A stretch of DNA of 64,000 bases from the NCBI GenBank assembly GCA_018057455.1, contig JAGPDT010000005.1, positions 1-64,000 on the forward strand, given 5' to 3'. Within the stretch, counting starts at the first letter, position 1, and every line of letters begins with the position of its first letter. A program made the position numbers and the translations under genes. Source of the stretch: Flavobacteriales bacterium. GTDB lineage: Bacteria; Bacteroidota; Bacteroidia; Flavobacteriales_F; PHOS-HE28. Under the pieces are notes generated by a model that searched no databases, was not told the origin of the DNA, and saw nothing but the letters and a program-made list of their open reading frames with translations. Shown piece after piece: positions 24,358 through 32,288 of this stretch.

Positions 24358-25662
24358 CTATTTCTTGCGGAAGAACACCCGCAAAGGAACACCTGTGTAT
24401 CCAAAGTGCTCGCGCAGTTTGTTCTCCAGGAAACGGGCGTAACTGTCCGGAACGTATTGCGGCAGATTGCAGAAGAAAGCGAATGCCGGCACCACGCCCG
24501 GCAGTTGGGTGATGTACTTGATGCGCACCAGCTTGTCCTTCACCGAAGGCGGGGGCCTGCGCTCGATCTCGGGCAGCAGGACATCGTTGAGCTTGCGCGT
24601 TGCGATGCGCTTGCGCCGGTCGGCATGTACCTGCATGGCGAGTTCCAAGGCCTTGTGGATCCGCTGCTTGCCGATCACGGAAGTGAAGACGACGGGAACG
24701 TCGTTGAACGGCGCGAACTTGGCACGAACCTGGTCCTCGTACTCCTTGGCCGTGTTGGTCTCCTTCTGCAACAGGTCCCACTTGTTCACCACCACCACCA
24801 CGCCCTTGCCCGCTTTGGCGATCAGGGAGAAAATGTGCTGGTCCTGGTGCTGCACGCCGTCCTGTGCATCGATGAGCAACATGCATACGTCGCTTTCCTC
24901 GATGGCCCGGACACTGCGCAACACGCTGTAGAACTCAATGTCTTCATCGACCTTGCTCTTGCGTCGGATCCCTGCGGTGTCCAGCAGGGTCACATCAAAC
25001 CCGAATCCCGTGTAGCGCGTGTTGACGTTGTCGCGTGTGGTGCCGGCTAAGGGGGTGACGATGTTGCGTTCCGTGCCCAGGAGTGTGTTCACCAAGGAGG
25101 ATTTGCCCACGTTGGGCTTGCCTACGATGGCGATCTTGGGGCGTTCGTCCACTTCCACCTCGGCGGGTTTGGCAAAGGTGTCCACCACGGCGTCCAGAAG
25201 TTCACCGGTACCGGCCCCGCTCTGTGCGCTGATGGAATGCACCTCACCCAGGCCCAGCTTATAGAATTCCGCTGCGTACACCTCTTTGTCGTGGGAATCC
25301 ACTTTGTTGGCCACCAGGAAAACCGGCTTGTTCGCCCGGCGCAGGATGGCGGCCACGGCCTGGTCCATCCCCGTGAGCCCATGCAGGGCATCCACCAAGA
25401 AGAGGATGCAGTCGGCCTCCTCAATCGCCAACTCCGCCTGCTTGCGGATCTCGGATTCGAAGATGTCGTCAGTGCCCTGCACGTACCCCCCGGTGTCGAT
25501 CACGGAAAAATGTTTCCCGTTCCACTCCGCTTGTCCGTAAAGGCGGTCGCGCGTGGTGCCCGCCACGGGGGTTGTAATGGCCGTGCGGTGCTCCACCAGG
25601 CGGTTGAAGAGCGTGCTCTTGCCCACGTTGGGGCGGCCTACGATGGCCACGATGTTTGCCAT
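24358..25662 (-). CDS. der: Ribosome-assembly GTPase Der (EngA)
   Basis: 434 residues from the ATG at 25662 (MANIVAIVGRPNVGKST). Two GTPase domains in tandem, each with its own P-loop (GRPNVGKST near residue 9 and GKPNVGKSS near 180), DxxG (DTGGY and DTAGI) and NKxD (NKVD and NKWD), then a C-terminal KH-like domain. Der acts late in 50S subunit assembly. It lies between the folding-factor operon and era, all on the minus strand, with 80 bp to era. No strong promoter box is visible directly upstream, so transcription from era is possible. Confidence 0.95.
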   Translation of the reverse strand: MANIVAIVGRPNVGKSTLFNRLVEHRTAITTPVAGTTRDRLYGQAEWNGKHFSVIDTGGYVQGTDDIFESEIRKQAELAIEEADCILFLVDALHGLTGMDQAVAAILRRANKPVFLVANKVDSHDKEVYAAEFYKLGLGEVHSISAQSGAGTGELLDAVVDTFAKPAEVEVDERPKIAIVGKPNVGKSSLVNTLLGTERNIVTPLAGTTRDNVNTRYTGFGFDVTLLDTAGIRRKSKVDEDIEFYSVLRSVRAIEESDVCMLLIDAQDGVQHQDQHIFSLIAKAGKGVVVVVNKWDLLQKETNTAKEYEDQVRAKFAPFNDVPVVFTSVIGKQRIHKALELAMQVHADRRKRIATRKLNDVLLPEIERRPPPSVKDKLVRIKYITQLPGVVPAFAFFCNLPQYVPDSYARFLENKLREHFGYTGVPLRVFFRKK

Positions 25663-25742
25663 TTCAACATGCGCCGTCAAGCGCGGTTTTTCATGCCCTG
25701 AGGTCCCGGTTGGCCGCAGCCGGAGCCCTCCGTGCGGTCCGT

Positions 25743-26618
25743 TCAATACCCGTAGCGGCGCAATTTGCGGTCATCACCCCTCCAATCCTCGTCCACCTTC
25801 ACCTTCAGGTCCAGGAACACCTTGTTGCCGAGGAATTTCTCCATGGCCTTGCGGGCTTCCGTGCCCAACTGCCTCAAGGCGCCCCCCCCACGGCCGATGA
25901 TGATCCCCTTCTGGCTTTCACGCATCACGATGACATCCGCCTGCACCTTCACCAATTCCGGGCTTTCCTCAAAACTGTTCACCACCACCTGGGTGCTGTA
26001 GGGGATCTCCTGTTTGTAAAGGCCGAGCACCTTTTCCCGGATGATCTCACTGATGAAGAACCGCAGGTCGCGATCGCTGAGCTCATCCTTGGGGAAATAG
26101 GGTGGATGCACGGGCAGCATATTGACCAGCTTGCTCCGTAGTTCCTTGATATGGAGGCCATGCAGGGCCGAGATCGGCAATATGGGCGCCCCGGGAAAGG
26201 CCGCCTGCCAAAGCTCGAACGCTTCATTCAACCGCACCTCGTCTCCTTGGTCCACTTTGTTGATCAGCACCAGGGTAGCCCCGGTGAACCGACGCGCCCG
26301 GCGGAGCAGCTCGCCGCTTTTTTCCGGCACTTCGCCAAGTTCCACCATCACCAGGAGCACGTCCGCATCGCCCAAGGCCTCATCCACGGCATGCATCATG
26401 CTTTCCTGCAACTTGTACGCCGGCTCCAGGATGCCGGGCGTATCGGAGAGGATGAGCTGGAAATCCGCTTCATTGAGGATGCCCAGAATGCGGTGGCGCG
26501 TGGTTTGCGCCTTTGGGTTCACGATCACCAGGTCATCTCCAAGCAAGGCATTCAGCAGGGTGCTCTTCCCCACATTGGGCCTTCCGATGATATTGACGTA
26601 TCCCGCGCGGTGATCCAT
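25743..26618 (-). CDS. era: GTPase Era
   Basis: 291 residues. GTPase domain with P-loop GRPNVGKST, the Era switch QTTRHR, DTPG and NKVD, then a type II KH domain with the loop GIIIGRGGGAL that binds the 3' end of 16S rRNA. Era acts in 30S assembly. The ATG stands only 15 nt after the terminator hairpin of the initiator tRNA, so era expression may depend on readthrough past that hairpin or on a promoter inside the tRNA region. Der follows on the same strand, giving an Era-Der pair of ribosome GTPases. Confidence 0.95.
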   Translation of the reverse strand: MDHRAGYVNIIGRPNVGKSTLLNALLGDDLVIVNPKAQTTRHRILGILNEADFQLILSDTPGILEPAYKLQESMMHAVDEALGDADVLLVMVELGEVPEKSGELLRRARRFTGATLVLINKVDQGDEVRLNEAFELWQAAFPGAPILPISALHGLHIKELRSKLVNMLPVHPPYFPKDELSDRDLRFFISEIIREKVLGLYKQEIPYSTQVVVNSFEESPELVKVQADVIVMRESQKGIIIGRGGGALRQLGTEARKAMEKFLGNKVFLDLKVKVDEDWRGDDRKLRRYGY

Positions 26619-26633
26619 GGTCTGTACAACAAA

Positions 26634-26655
26634 GAACCCGGCTTTCGCCGGGTTC
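26634..26655 (-). terminator. Intrinsic terminator between tRNA-fMet and era
   Basis: A perfect 9-bp stem (26634-26642 with 26647-26655) with loop GAAA on the minus strand, followed by TTTGTTGT. It begins 2 nt after the encoded CCA of the tRNA and ends 15 nt before the era start codon. Confidence 0.75.
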
Positions 26656-26657
26656 CG

Positions 26658-26733
26658 TGGTAGCGGGGGTAGGACTCGAACCTACGGCCTTCGGGTTATG
26701 AGCCCGACGAGCTACCATCTGCTCCACCCCGCA
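26658..26733 (-). tRNA. Initiator tRNA-fMet (CAU)
   Basis: 76 nt including an encoded 3' CCA. The anticodon loop is CTCATAA flanked by the three consecutive G:C pairs (GGG/CCC) that mark initiator tRNAs. The D stem has the initiator-type A11:U24 pair (GAGC/GCTC). Position 1 and position 72 are both T in the DNA, giving a U1-U72 mismatch; an unpaired 1-72 end is the feature recognised by methionyl-tRNA formyltransferase, though C1-A72 is more common. A perfect -7 box lies 9 nt upstream and an intrinsic terminator follows, so it is an independent transcription unit between the ABC-F gene and era. Confidence 0.95.
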
Positions 26734-26742
26734 ATAGGGGCG

Positions 26743-26775
26743 CAAATATAGTACATTCCGCGATAGCTCCTCAAA
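26743..26775 (-). promoter_or_regulatory. Promoter of the initiator tRNA
   Basis: TATATTTG (26743-26750, minus strand) is an exact TAnnTTTG -7 box ending 9 nt before the tRNA 5' end. TTTG at 26772-26775 is a -33 element with a 21-nt spacer, close to the 19-21 nt used in Bacteroidota. This is the most complete promoter in the window. Confidence 0.65.
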
Positions 26776-26793
26776 AGCGTTGCACTTTTAGGG

Positions 26794-28722
26794 CTATCCC
26801 GCGGTTTCTTCACCCAGTTCGGCCAAGAGGGTGGACGCCGCCTCCCACTCTTCCATGACCCCGGCGATGCGCTGGGCCAGTTCACCCAAGCGCGCATAAC
26901 CGGCCTGCACCACATCGGGGGCGCTGGCGCCCTTCATCACTTGGGCCTGCAGCTCCTGCTCTTCCCGCTCCAGTCCGGCCAATTGTTTCTCCAGGCGTTC
27001 CACGCTGTTGCGGGCTTTGCGGACTTCCTTCTCCCGGTCCCGCTTGTCCCGTTGGTCAGCACCGCCTTTGGGCTTGTCCTCTTTCACACGGGCTGAGCTC
27101 TTGCCGATATCGGCCCCTTGGAGGGCCTTGCGCTTGGCGATCAGTTCCAGGATGTCCATGTGCTGGTCGCGGATGCGCAGGTCGTCCAGTTCCAGCAGGC
27201 GGTCGGTGAGTCCGGTGAGGAAATCGCGATCGTGGCTCACCAACAGGAAGGTGCCGTCATAATTCTTCAGTGCGGACTTCAGCACATCCTTGCTTTGGAT
27301 GTCCAAATGGTGCGTGGGTTCGTCCAGGATCAGGAAATTGAGCGGCTTGAGCAGCATGCAGCACAAGGCCAGGCGGGCACGCTCGCCCCCGCTGAGCACT
27401 TTCACCTTCTTGTCCACATCCTCCCCGCTGAACATGAAAGCGCCTAGCATGGCCCTTACGCGCGCACGGTTGTCTTCACTGGCTGCATCCTCGGCGGTCT
27501 CCAGCACGGTCCGTTGCGGCACCATGCGCTCCGGCATGTCCTGCGCATAATAGCCCACGATCACATTGTGCCCCAGGCGGATCTCGCCCTCGTAGGGTTC
27601 CTCGCCCATGATCATGCGCACCAACGTGGACTTGCCCGTGCCGTTGGCCCCCACCAGGGCCAGGTGTTCACCTTTGGCGATGGTGAGTTCCGCTAGCTGG
27701 AAGATCTGCTTGGCCCCATAGTCTTTGGACACGCCGATGACTTCGCATACCAGCTTGCCGCTGGAGGGAGCCGGCGGGAATTTCACCAGCATCTTGCGGA
27801 GGTCTTCGTCCTCCACCTCAATGCGCTCCAACTTGTCCAACTTGGTGATCAAGCTCTGTGCAAAGGCCGCTTTGCTGGCCTTGGCGCGGAACTTGTTGAT
27901 CAGGGCCTCGGTCTCCTTGATGTAACGCTGCTGGTCCTTGGCAGCAGCCGACTGCTGCTCCCGCTCCACCTTGCGCAGCTCCACATACTGGCTCCAAGGG
28001 ACTTTGCGGTCGATCAAGTCCCCTCCCGTCACTTCCAACGTTCGCCGGGTCAGGTTGTCCAGGAAGGTCTTGTCGTGGCTGATGAGGACCAAGGCCGCGG
28101 GGTAGCTGCGCAACAGGTCCTCCAACCATTGGATGGCCGGAAGGTCCAAGTGGTTGGTGGGCTCGTCCAGCAGGAGCAGGTCCGGTTGCATCAACAGGAT
28201 GCGGGCGAGCTCGGCGCGCATGCGCCAACCACCGCTGAGCTCGGACATGGGCCGGTGCAGGTCCTGTTCCGCATAGCCGATGCCCTTGAGCATGCGCTCG
28301 ATCTTCATCTCATGGTCGGACACGCCCAAGGTGTTCAACCGCTCATGGGCATGGGCCAGCAAGGTGGCCAGCTCCATGGCCTGCTCATCGGTCGTGGCGT
28401 GCTCCAGCTCCTGCGCGATGCGCTCGATGTCGCGGTTCAAGTGCATGGCCTCGGCGAAGGCCTTCTCCGCCACTTGCCAGGGGCTGAGATGCAGGTCATG
28501 GTCCATCTGCTGGGGCAGGTAGCCCATGGACAATTCCTTGGGTTTGCCGATGCTGCCCGTGTCATAGTGCTGTTGACCGGCCAGGATCTTCAGCAGGGTG
28601 CTCTTGCCGGCGCCGTTGCGGCCCACCAGGCCGATGCGGTCATCGGCTCCGATGAAGAAGGACACGTTGTCGAACATCGGGCGTTCGCCGAAGTGCAGCA
28701 CGAGGTTGTTTACGCTGATCAT
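26794..28722 (-). CDS. ABC-F family ATPase (ribosome-associated)
   Basis: 642 residues from the ATG at 28722 (MISVNNLVLHFGERPMF). Two ATP-binding cassettes without membrane segments. First: GRNGAGKST, signature LSGGWRMRAELAR, Walker B LLLLDEPTNHLD. Second: GANGTGKST, signature LSGGERARLAL, Walker B FLILDEPTHHLD, where the usual Asn is His. The interdomain linker with many charged residues (about 240-300) and a C-terminal coiled coil (about 560-640, RDKREKEVRKARNSVERLEKQ) match ABC-F factors that bind the ribosomal E site. It may act as a translation factor or in antibiotic protection; the subgroup is not determined. A TACCTTTG box lies 11 nt upstream. Confidence 0.92.
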   Translation of the reverse strand: MISVNNLVLHFGERPMFDNVSFFIGADDRIGLVGRNGAGKSTLLKILAGQQHYDTGSIGKPKELSMGYLPQQMDHDLHLSPWQVAEKAFAEAMHLNRDIERIAQELEHATTDEQAMELATLLAHAHERLNTLGVSDHEMKIERMLKGIGYAEQDLHRPMSELSGGWRMRAELARILLMQPDLLLLDEPTNHLDLPAIQWLEDLLRSYPAALVLISHDKTFLDNLTRRTLEVTGGDLIDRKVPWSQYVELRKVEREQQSAAAKDQQRYIKETEALINKFRAKASKAAFAQSLITKLDKLERIEVEDEDLRKMLVKFPPAPSSGKLVCEVIGVSKDYGAKQIFQLAELTIAKGEHLALVGANGTGKSTLVRMIMGEEPYEGEIRLGHNVIVGYYAQDMPERMVPQRTVLETAEDAASEDNRARVRAMLGAFMFSGEDVDKKVKVLSGGERARLALCCMLLKPLNFLILDEPTHHLDIQSKDVLKSALKNYDGTFLLVSHDRDFLTGLTDRLLELDDLRIRDQHMDILELIAKRKALQGADIGKSSARVKEDKPKGGADQRDKRDREKEVRKARNSVERLEKQLAGLEREEQELQAQVMKGASAPDVVQAGYARLGELAQRIAGVMEEWEAASTLLAELGEETAG

Positions 28723-28733
28723 TTTTGGGGCGG

Positions 28734-28741
28734 CAAAGGTA
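28734..28741 (-). promoter_or_regulatory. -7 promoter box of the ABC-F gene
   Basis: TACCTTTG on the minus strand, exact TAnnTTTG match, ending 11 nt before the ATG. The same octamer lies upstream of the tetR gene. Confidence 0.5.
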
Positions 28742-28759
28742 GGCGGAGGGCGGAGGTCT

Positions 28760-28797
28760 GGAAAAACGAAGGCCCCGCTTTTAGCGGGGCCTTCGTT
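28760..28797 (-). terminator. Intrinsic terminator of the gldKLMN cluster
   Basis: A perfect 15-bp stem (28765-28779 with 28783-28797) with a 3-nt loop, 21 nt after the gldN stop, followed on the minus strand by a short T run. One of the two strongest terminators in the window. Confidence 0.85.
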
Positions 28798-28818
28798 GGC
28801 TTGGTCCAAGGGAGCCGG

Positions 28819-29679
28819 TCAGAAATTCCAGAGGTCGTGTTCGAAGTTGAACAGGTACTCCTTGATCTCTTCACCTTCCAACAGCGCGTCAATGCCCGTT
28901 TTATGCTGGGCGATGTTGCGGTCGTACACGTTGCTCATCTTGGTGATGGTGCTGTTGAACTGGCGCGTCCAGAAAAGATGGTCGAAGGAGCGCCGTTCCG
29001 CATCGTTCTCGCGGTTGTACACGTCCCAGTTCACCAGTACGTAACGCAGCTCGGGGAAGTACAGCCAGAACAGCTTGGTGTACCCGCGCATCTCACCATC
29101 CGGACCGATGTTCTCCTTCATGGGGCACATACCGATGATGCGGATGTCCATCACCGAGCGCTGGCGGTCGAAGATCCAGTCCTCCTTGAGCAGGTATTTG
29201 CGGATCGCCTCGCTGTTCACTTCGGTGTTGATGATCTCCGTTTTCATCTCCCCGGTGTAGATGTCCTCCGTTTGGGTGGTGTCCGATTTGGTGAGCAGGG
29301 CCTTTACCTCGGCGGGCAACATCGGTTTGGTGAACTCATCGTCCGTACCGATCGGGCCCGGGTCGTAGGCGGTGATCGAACCGTCCTCCAGCACACCTTG
29401 CTTGATCACGTCGAACAAGCTCTTGCGGTCCTGGATCGGTTCCGTGGGGTAATACAAGGGGTGGTTGATCTTTTCCCGCAGGTCAATTTCACGCCACACC
29501 CGGCGGTACCACATCACATCGGCCTCGCGGATGAACGGGTAGGGCACCACGCGCTGGGTCTTGGTGTGCTCCTTGATGTAGGCACCATCTAGCACCGTTT
29601 GCGCCTGGCCCGCTGCGGGAACCAAGGCCATGCCTGCACAAAGCAGCGTGCCGGACAGGATGCTGTGGGAGGTTCTCAT
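28819..29679 (-). CDS. gldN: Type IX secretion/gliding protein GldN
   Basis: 286 residues with a signal peptide ending GQAQ. The conserved GldN/PorN body begins with VVPYPFIREADVMWYRRVWREIDLREKINHPLYYP and continues with SLFDVIKQG, RIIGMCPMKENI, LFWLYFPELRYVL and DHLFWTRQFNSTITKMSNVYDR. GldN is periplasmic and forms, with the lipoprotein GldK, the ring attached to the outer membrane in the type IX secretion system. It is the last gene of the gldKLMN cluster, 22 bp after gldM, and is followed by a strong terminator. All conserved blocks are present and the length is standard. Confidence 0.95.
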   Translation of the reverse strand: MRTSHSILSGTLLCAGMALVPAAGQAQTVLDGAYIKEHTKTQRVVPYPFIREADVMWYRRVWREIDLREKINHPLYYPTEPIQDRKSLFDVIKQGVLEDGSITAYDPGPIGTDDEFTKPMLPAEVKALLTKSDTTQTEDIYTGEMKTEIINTEVNSEAIRKYLLKEDWIFDRQRSVMDIRIIGMCPMKENIGPDGEMRGYTKLFWLYFPELRYVLVNWDVYNRENDAERRSFDHLFWTRQFNSTITKMSNVYDRNIAQHKTGIDALLEGEEIKEYLFNFEHDLWNF

Positions 29680-29701
29680 GGGCTTGCGGTGATTAGCGGG
29701 A

Positions 29702-31345
29702 TCAGATCACTTTGAAGGACAGGGCACCCAAGTTCCTGATGGAGCCGTCCGGGCCTTTGGCCTTGATGTTCTCGATGAAGACCTTCTGGCCGGACTTGAC
29801 CCGGTTGAGCACCTCCTTGGCCTCGGAGGTGAGGGCCGGGCCGCGGCAGGGCTTCTCCAATACGTTGCCCGCAATAGTGGCGGTCACCGTATAGCTGACC
29901 ACCTCGAACCGCAGGTCGAACTCGAAGTTCTCCATCTTGGCGATCACCCCTTGGGCAGCGGCGAGTTCATTCTTCCGGACCGATTCATCATTCACGCTTT
30001 TACCGGCGAAGTACGGGGTGGGGTTGGGCACGTTCTTCACCCGGAACTCCACACCCGGCAAGCTCTTCTTGCTGCCATCGGCATTGGTAACGGTGACATT
30101 CACCGTGGCCGTAGCGCCGGAACCGGGTTTCACCACATAGCCGTCAGCGCTGCGCGCCAATGTCCCGTTGGACATGCTTGGGGCGATGTTGGTGGCGCTG
30201 TAGCCGGCCACGCTGATGCTCACCGGGTTGTCCACACCCCGGTAGAACACGTTCATCTTGGTGGGGCTCACCACCAAACTGGGTGCGGCCACCTCGTACT
30301 CCGCCTTGAAGGGCTGGATCTGCAGGTCACCGCCCACCGGTTTGAACTTGATGATGCCGGTGACGGTCTTCAAGCCGGCGCTGGAAGCGGGTTGCTCCAA
30401 CACGGCCATGGCACCGTTCATGGGCAACTTCACGGCATCACCGATGATCGCCGGAGGAGTTGCCGTGGTATCCACACGGCCGATGTAGACCTCGGGGGCG
30501 TTCTGGTTGTCGTAGGCGCCCAGGAAGATGTTCGCCTGGTACTTGCCTCCCACGGTCACATAGCTGCTCAAGGGCTGGATGATGGCCGTGAGCGTATTGA
30601 ACTTGAAGGTCTTGGCCTCCACCCCGCTCATCATGCGGCCCACCAGTTCGTTCTCCATGGTGCGGATATCGGTCTGCATCTTGGAGAGGATGGTGATGCC
30701 CGCGGCGAGCGGCACATGGTAGAAGTTCATGGAAGCCCAGTTGTTGAGCGTTCCACTGGCGTCCTTGCGGGGTTCGAAGTTGAACATCTCATCGGCGCTG
30801 GCCTGCAACTTGGGGTCGTTGGCGGCGGCCTTCTTCACCATGTCGCGGAAGTTCTCCAACATGCCCTGCAATTCCATGGCGCTGTTGGGGCCGGTCTTGG
30901 GCTTGGCCGGTTCGGAACCCACCATCAGCTCGGTGATGTGCGAGTTGTTGTCCTTGGTGGCCACATGCTCCAGGTTCAGCACCGTATCCACCCCGTTGGC
31001 CTTGCCCATCACCTTTTCCAAGGGAAGCCCCTCGGCCTTGGAGATGATCAGGCCCTTGAGGGTATCGATGTGCGACACCAGCTTGGCGGCCAGGCCTTGT
31101 ACTTGCTGGGCATCTTTCCATGCCGCACCGTACTTGGCCTGGTTCTCCTGGGCCAGTTGGCCGAACTGCGAGTAGGTCGCGTCCATCTTCTCCTTGAACG
31201 TGGACTTGGTGTTCTCCAAGCCCTCGTTGACGATGATGAAGCTGTCGAGGATCTCCTTGGATACGTTCAGCGCCAGGAGCGCGGTCAGCACCAAGTACAT
31301 CAAATTGATCATTTTCTGTCGCGGGGACAGATTTCCACCTGCCAT
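29702..31345 (-). CDS. gldM: Type IX secretion/gliding motor protein GldM
   Basis: 547 residues. One transmembrane helix near the N-terminus (NLMYLVLTALLALNVS, about 13-30) and a long periplasmic part of four domains, ending in Ig-like repeats (PYFAGKSVNDESVRKNELAAAQG near the end). GldM dimers span the periplasm and couple the GldL proton channel to the GldK-GldN ring, transmitting rotation. The first residues MAGGNLSPRQKMINLMYLVLTA are the family signature. The gene lies 53 bp after gldL and 22 bp before gldN. Confidence 0.95.
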   Translation of the reverse strand: MAGGNLSPRQKMINLMYLVLTALLALNVSKEILDSFIIVNEGLENTKSTFKEKMDATYSQFGQLAQENQAKYGAAWKDAQQVQGLAAKLVSHIDTLKGLIISKAEGLPLEKVMGKANGVDTVLNLEHVATKDNNSHITELMVGSEPAKPKTGPNSAMELQGMLENFRDMVKKAAANDPKLQASADEMFNFEPRKDASGTLNNWASMNFYHVPLAAGITILSKMQTDIRTMENELVGRMMSGVEAKTFKFNTLTAIIQPLSSYVTVGGKYQANIFLGAYDNQNAPEVYIGRVDTTATPPAIIGDAVKLPMNGAMAVLEQPASSAGLKTVTGIIKFKPVGGDLQIQPFKAEYEVAAPSLVVSPTKMNVFYRGVDNPVSISVAGYSATNIAPSMSNGTLARSADGYVVKPGSGATATVNVTVTNADGSKKSLPGVEFRVKNVPNPTPYFAGKSVNDESVRKNELAAAQGVIAKMENFEFDLRFEVVSYTVTATIAGNVLEKPCRGPALTSEAKEVLNRVKSGQKVFIENIKAKGPDGSIRNLGALSFKVI

Positions 31346-31398
31346 GTCGGGCTCTGGGTTTGGTCGTTGGTTGGGTTCCTAACAGGTCGTGGATACGG

Positions 31399-32187
31399 TC
31401 AACGCACGGTCATGGCGGCCAACATGTTGCCGTAGACGGTGTTGAGCTTGGCCAAGTTGTTGCTCAGCTCGGAGATGTTGTCCTTGTAGCGCTTGGTGTC
31501 GCTGACGCTTTCGTTCAGGTTGGCGATCATGTCGCTCATGCCGGCGAACATCTGGTTGGCGGCCTCGAGCTTCTCGCGGCTGGTGCGCAACTGGAGTTCG
31601 TACATCTCGTTGAGGTCGCTGAGGTTCTTGCTCATGCGGCCCAGGCTTTCACCGGCGCTGCGGCCGGCATCCACATTGGCGGTGAGGCCCACCAGGCTCT
31701 CGCTTGCCTTGGCGTAGCTCTCGCTCAACTGGCTCACCTTGCTGGAGGCGCCCTTGAGGCTGTCGGCATATTCGCTGGTGGCGGCGGCGGCCCCGGTGAT
31801 CTCGCCCATGGCCCGGGCTTGGTCGCTCAGGCTGCGCATGCCCGCGCCCAGGCTTTCAATGAGCTCGGGCTCGATCTTGGCGCTTTCCAGCATGTCATCC
31901 AATTGCTCGGTGATCGAGCGTTGGTCATCGGTCTTGAAGTCCTGGCCGATGGCGTGGTCCGCCGAGGCAAGCTCGGGATACACCAGGCTCCAATCGGGTT
32001 CTTCATGCGGGGGTTCGAAGGCCGAGAAGGCGAAAATGATGGCCTCGGTGGTAAGACCGATGATCAGGAAGAAGTCGGCCATGGGCCAGTGCTGGATCTT
32101 GAAGAGCGCACCGACGAGCACAACGGAGGCGCCCAATCCGTACAACTTGGCCATGAAGTTCTTCCACCGCTTGCTGCCTGGTTTCAT
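31399..32187 (-). CDS. gldL: Type IX secretion/gliding motor protein GldL
   Basis: 262 residues. Two transmembrane helices (about 15-33 and 37-57) precede a long cytoplasmic coiled coil rich in Ser/Leu/Ala repeats. Lys30 and His33 in GALFKIQHWP and Glu48 in LTTEAIIFAFSAFEPP correspond by position to the charged residues shown in F. johnsoniae GldL to be needed for proton-driven rotation. GldL pentamers surround two GldM helices in the inner membrane. The gene follows gldK after 101 bp, a gap that contains a strong terminator-like hairpin, so its level may differ from that of gldK. Confidence 0.95.
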   Translation of the reverse strand: MKPGSKRWKNFMAKLYGLGASVVLVGALFKIQHWPMADFFLIIGLTTEAIIFAFSAFEPPHEEPDWSLVYPELASADHAIGQDFKTDDQRSITEQLDDMLESAKIEPELIESLGAGMRSLSDQARAMGEITGAAAATSEYADSLKGASSKVSQLSESYAKASESLVGLTANVDAGRSAGESLGRMSKNLSDLNEMYELQLRTSREKLEAANQMFAGMSDMIANLNESVSDTKRYKDNISELSNNLAKLNTVYGNMLAAMTVR

Positions 32188-32235
32188 CTGTGTTCCTTGC
32201 TTTTAGGGTTGATCGGGTTCTTCCTTGCTGTCTTG

Positions 32236-32267
32236 AAAAAATGGTCCGGCGGTTCCAGTGCCGGACC
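32236..32267 (-). terminator. Intrinsic terminator or attenuator between gldK and gldL
   Basis: On the minus strand GGTCCGGC pairs with GCCGGACC (32260-32267 with 32243-32250) around a 9-nt loop, followed by A and a run of six T residues. It begins 21 nt after the gldK stop and precedes gldL by 48 nt. Structure and U-tract are those of a classical intrinsic terminator, placed inside a gene set normally treated as one operon. Confidence 0.8.
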
Positions 32268-32288
32268 GTGGTTCTCGTTCGCTTGGGC

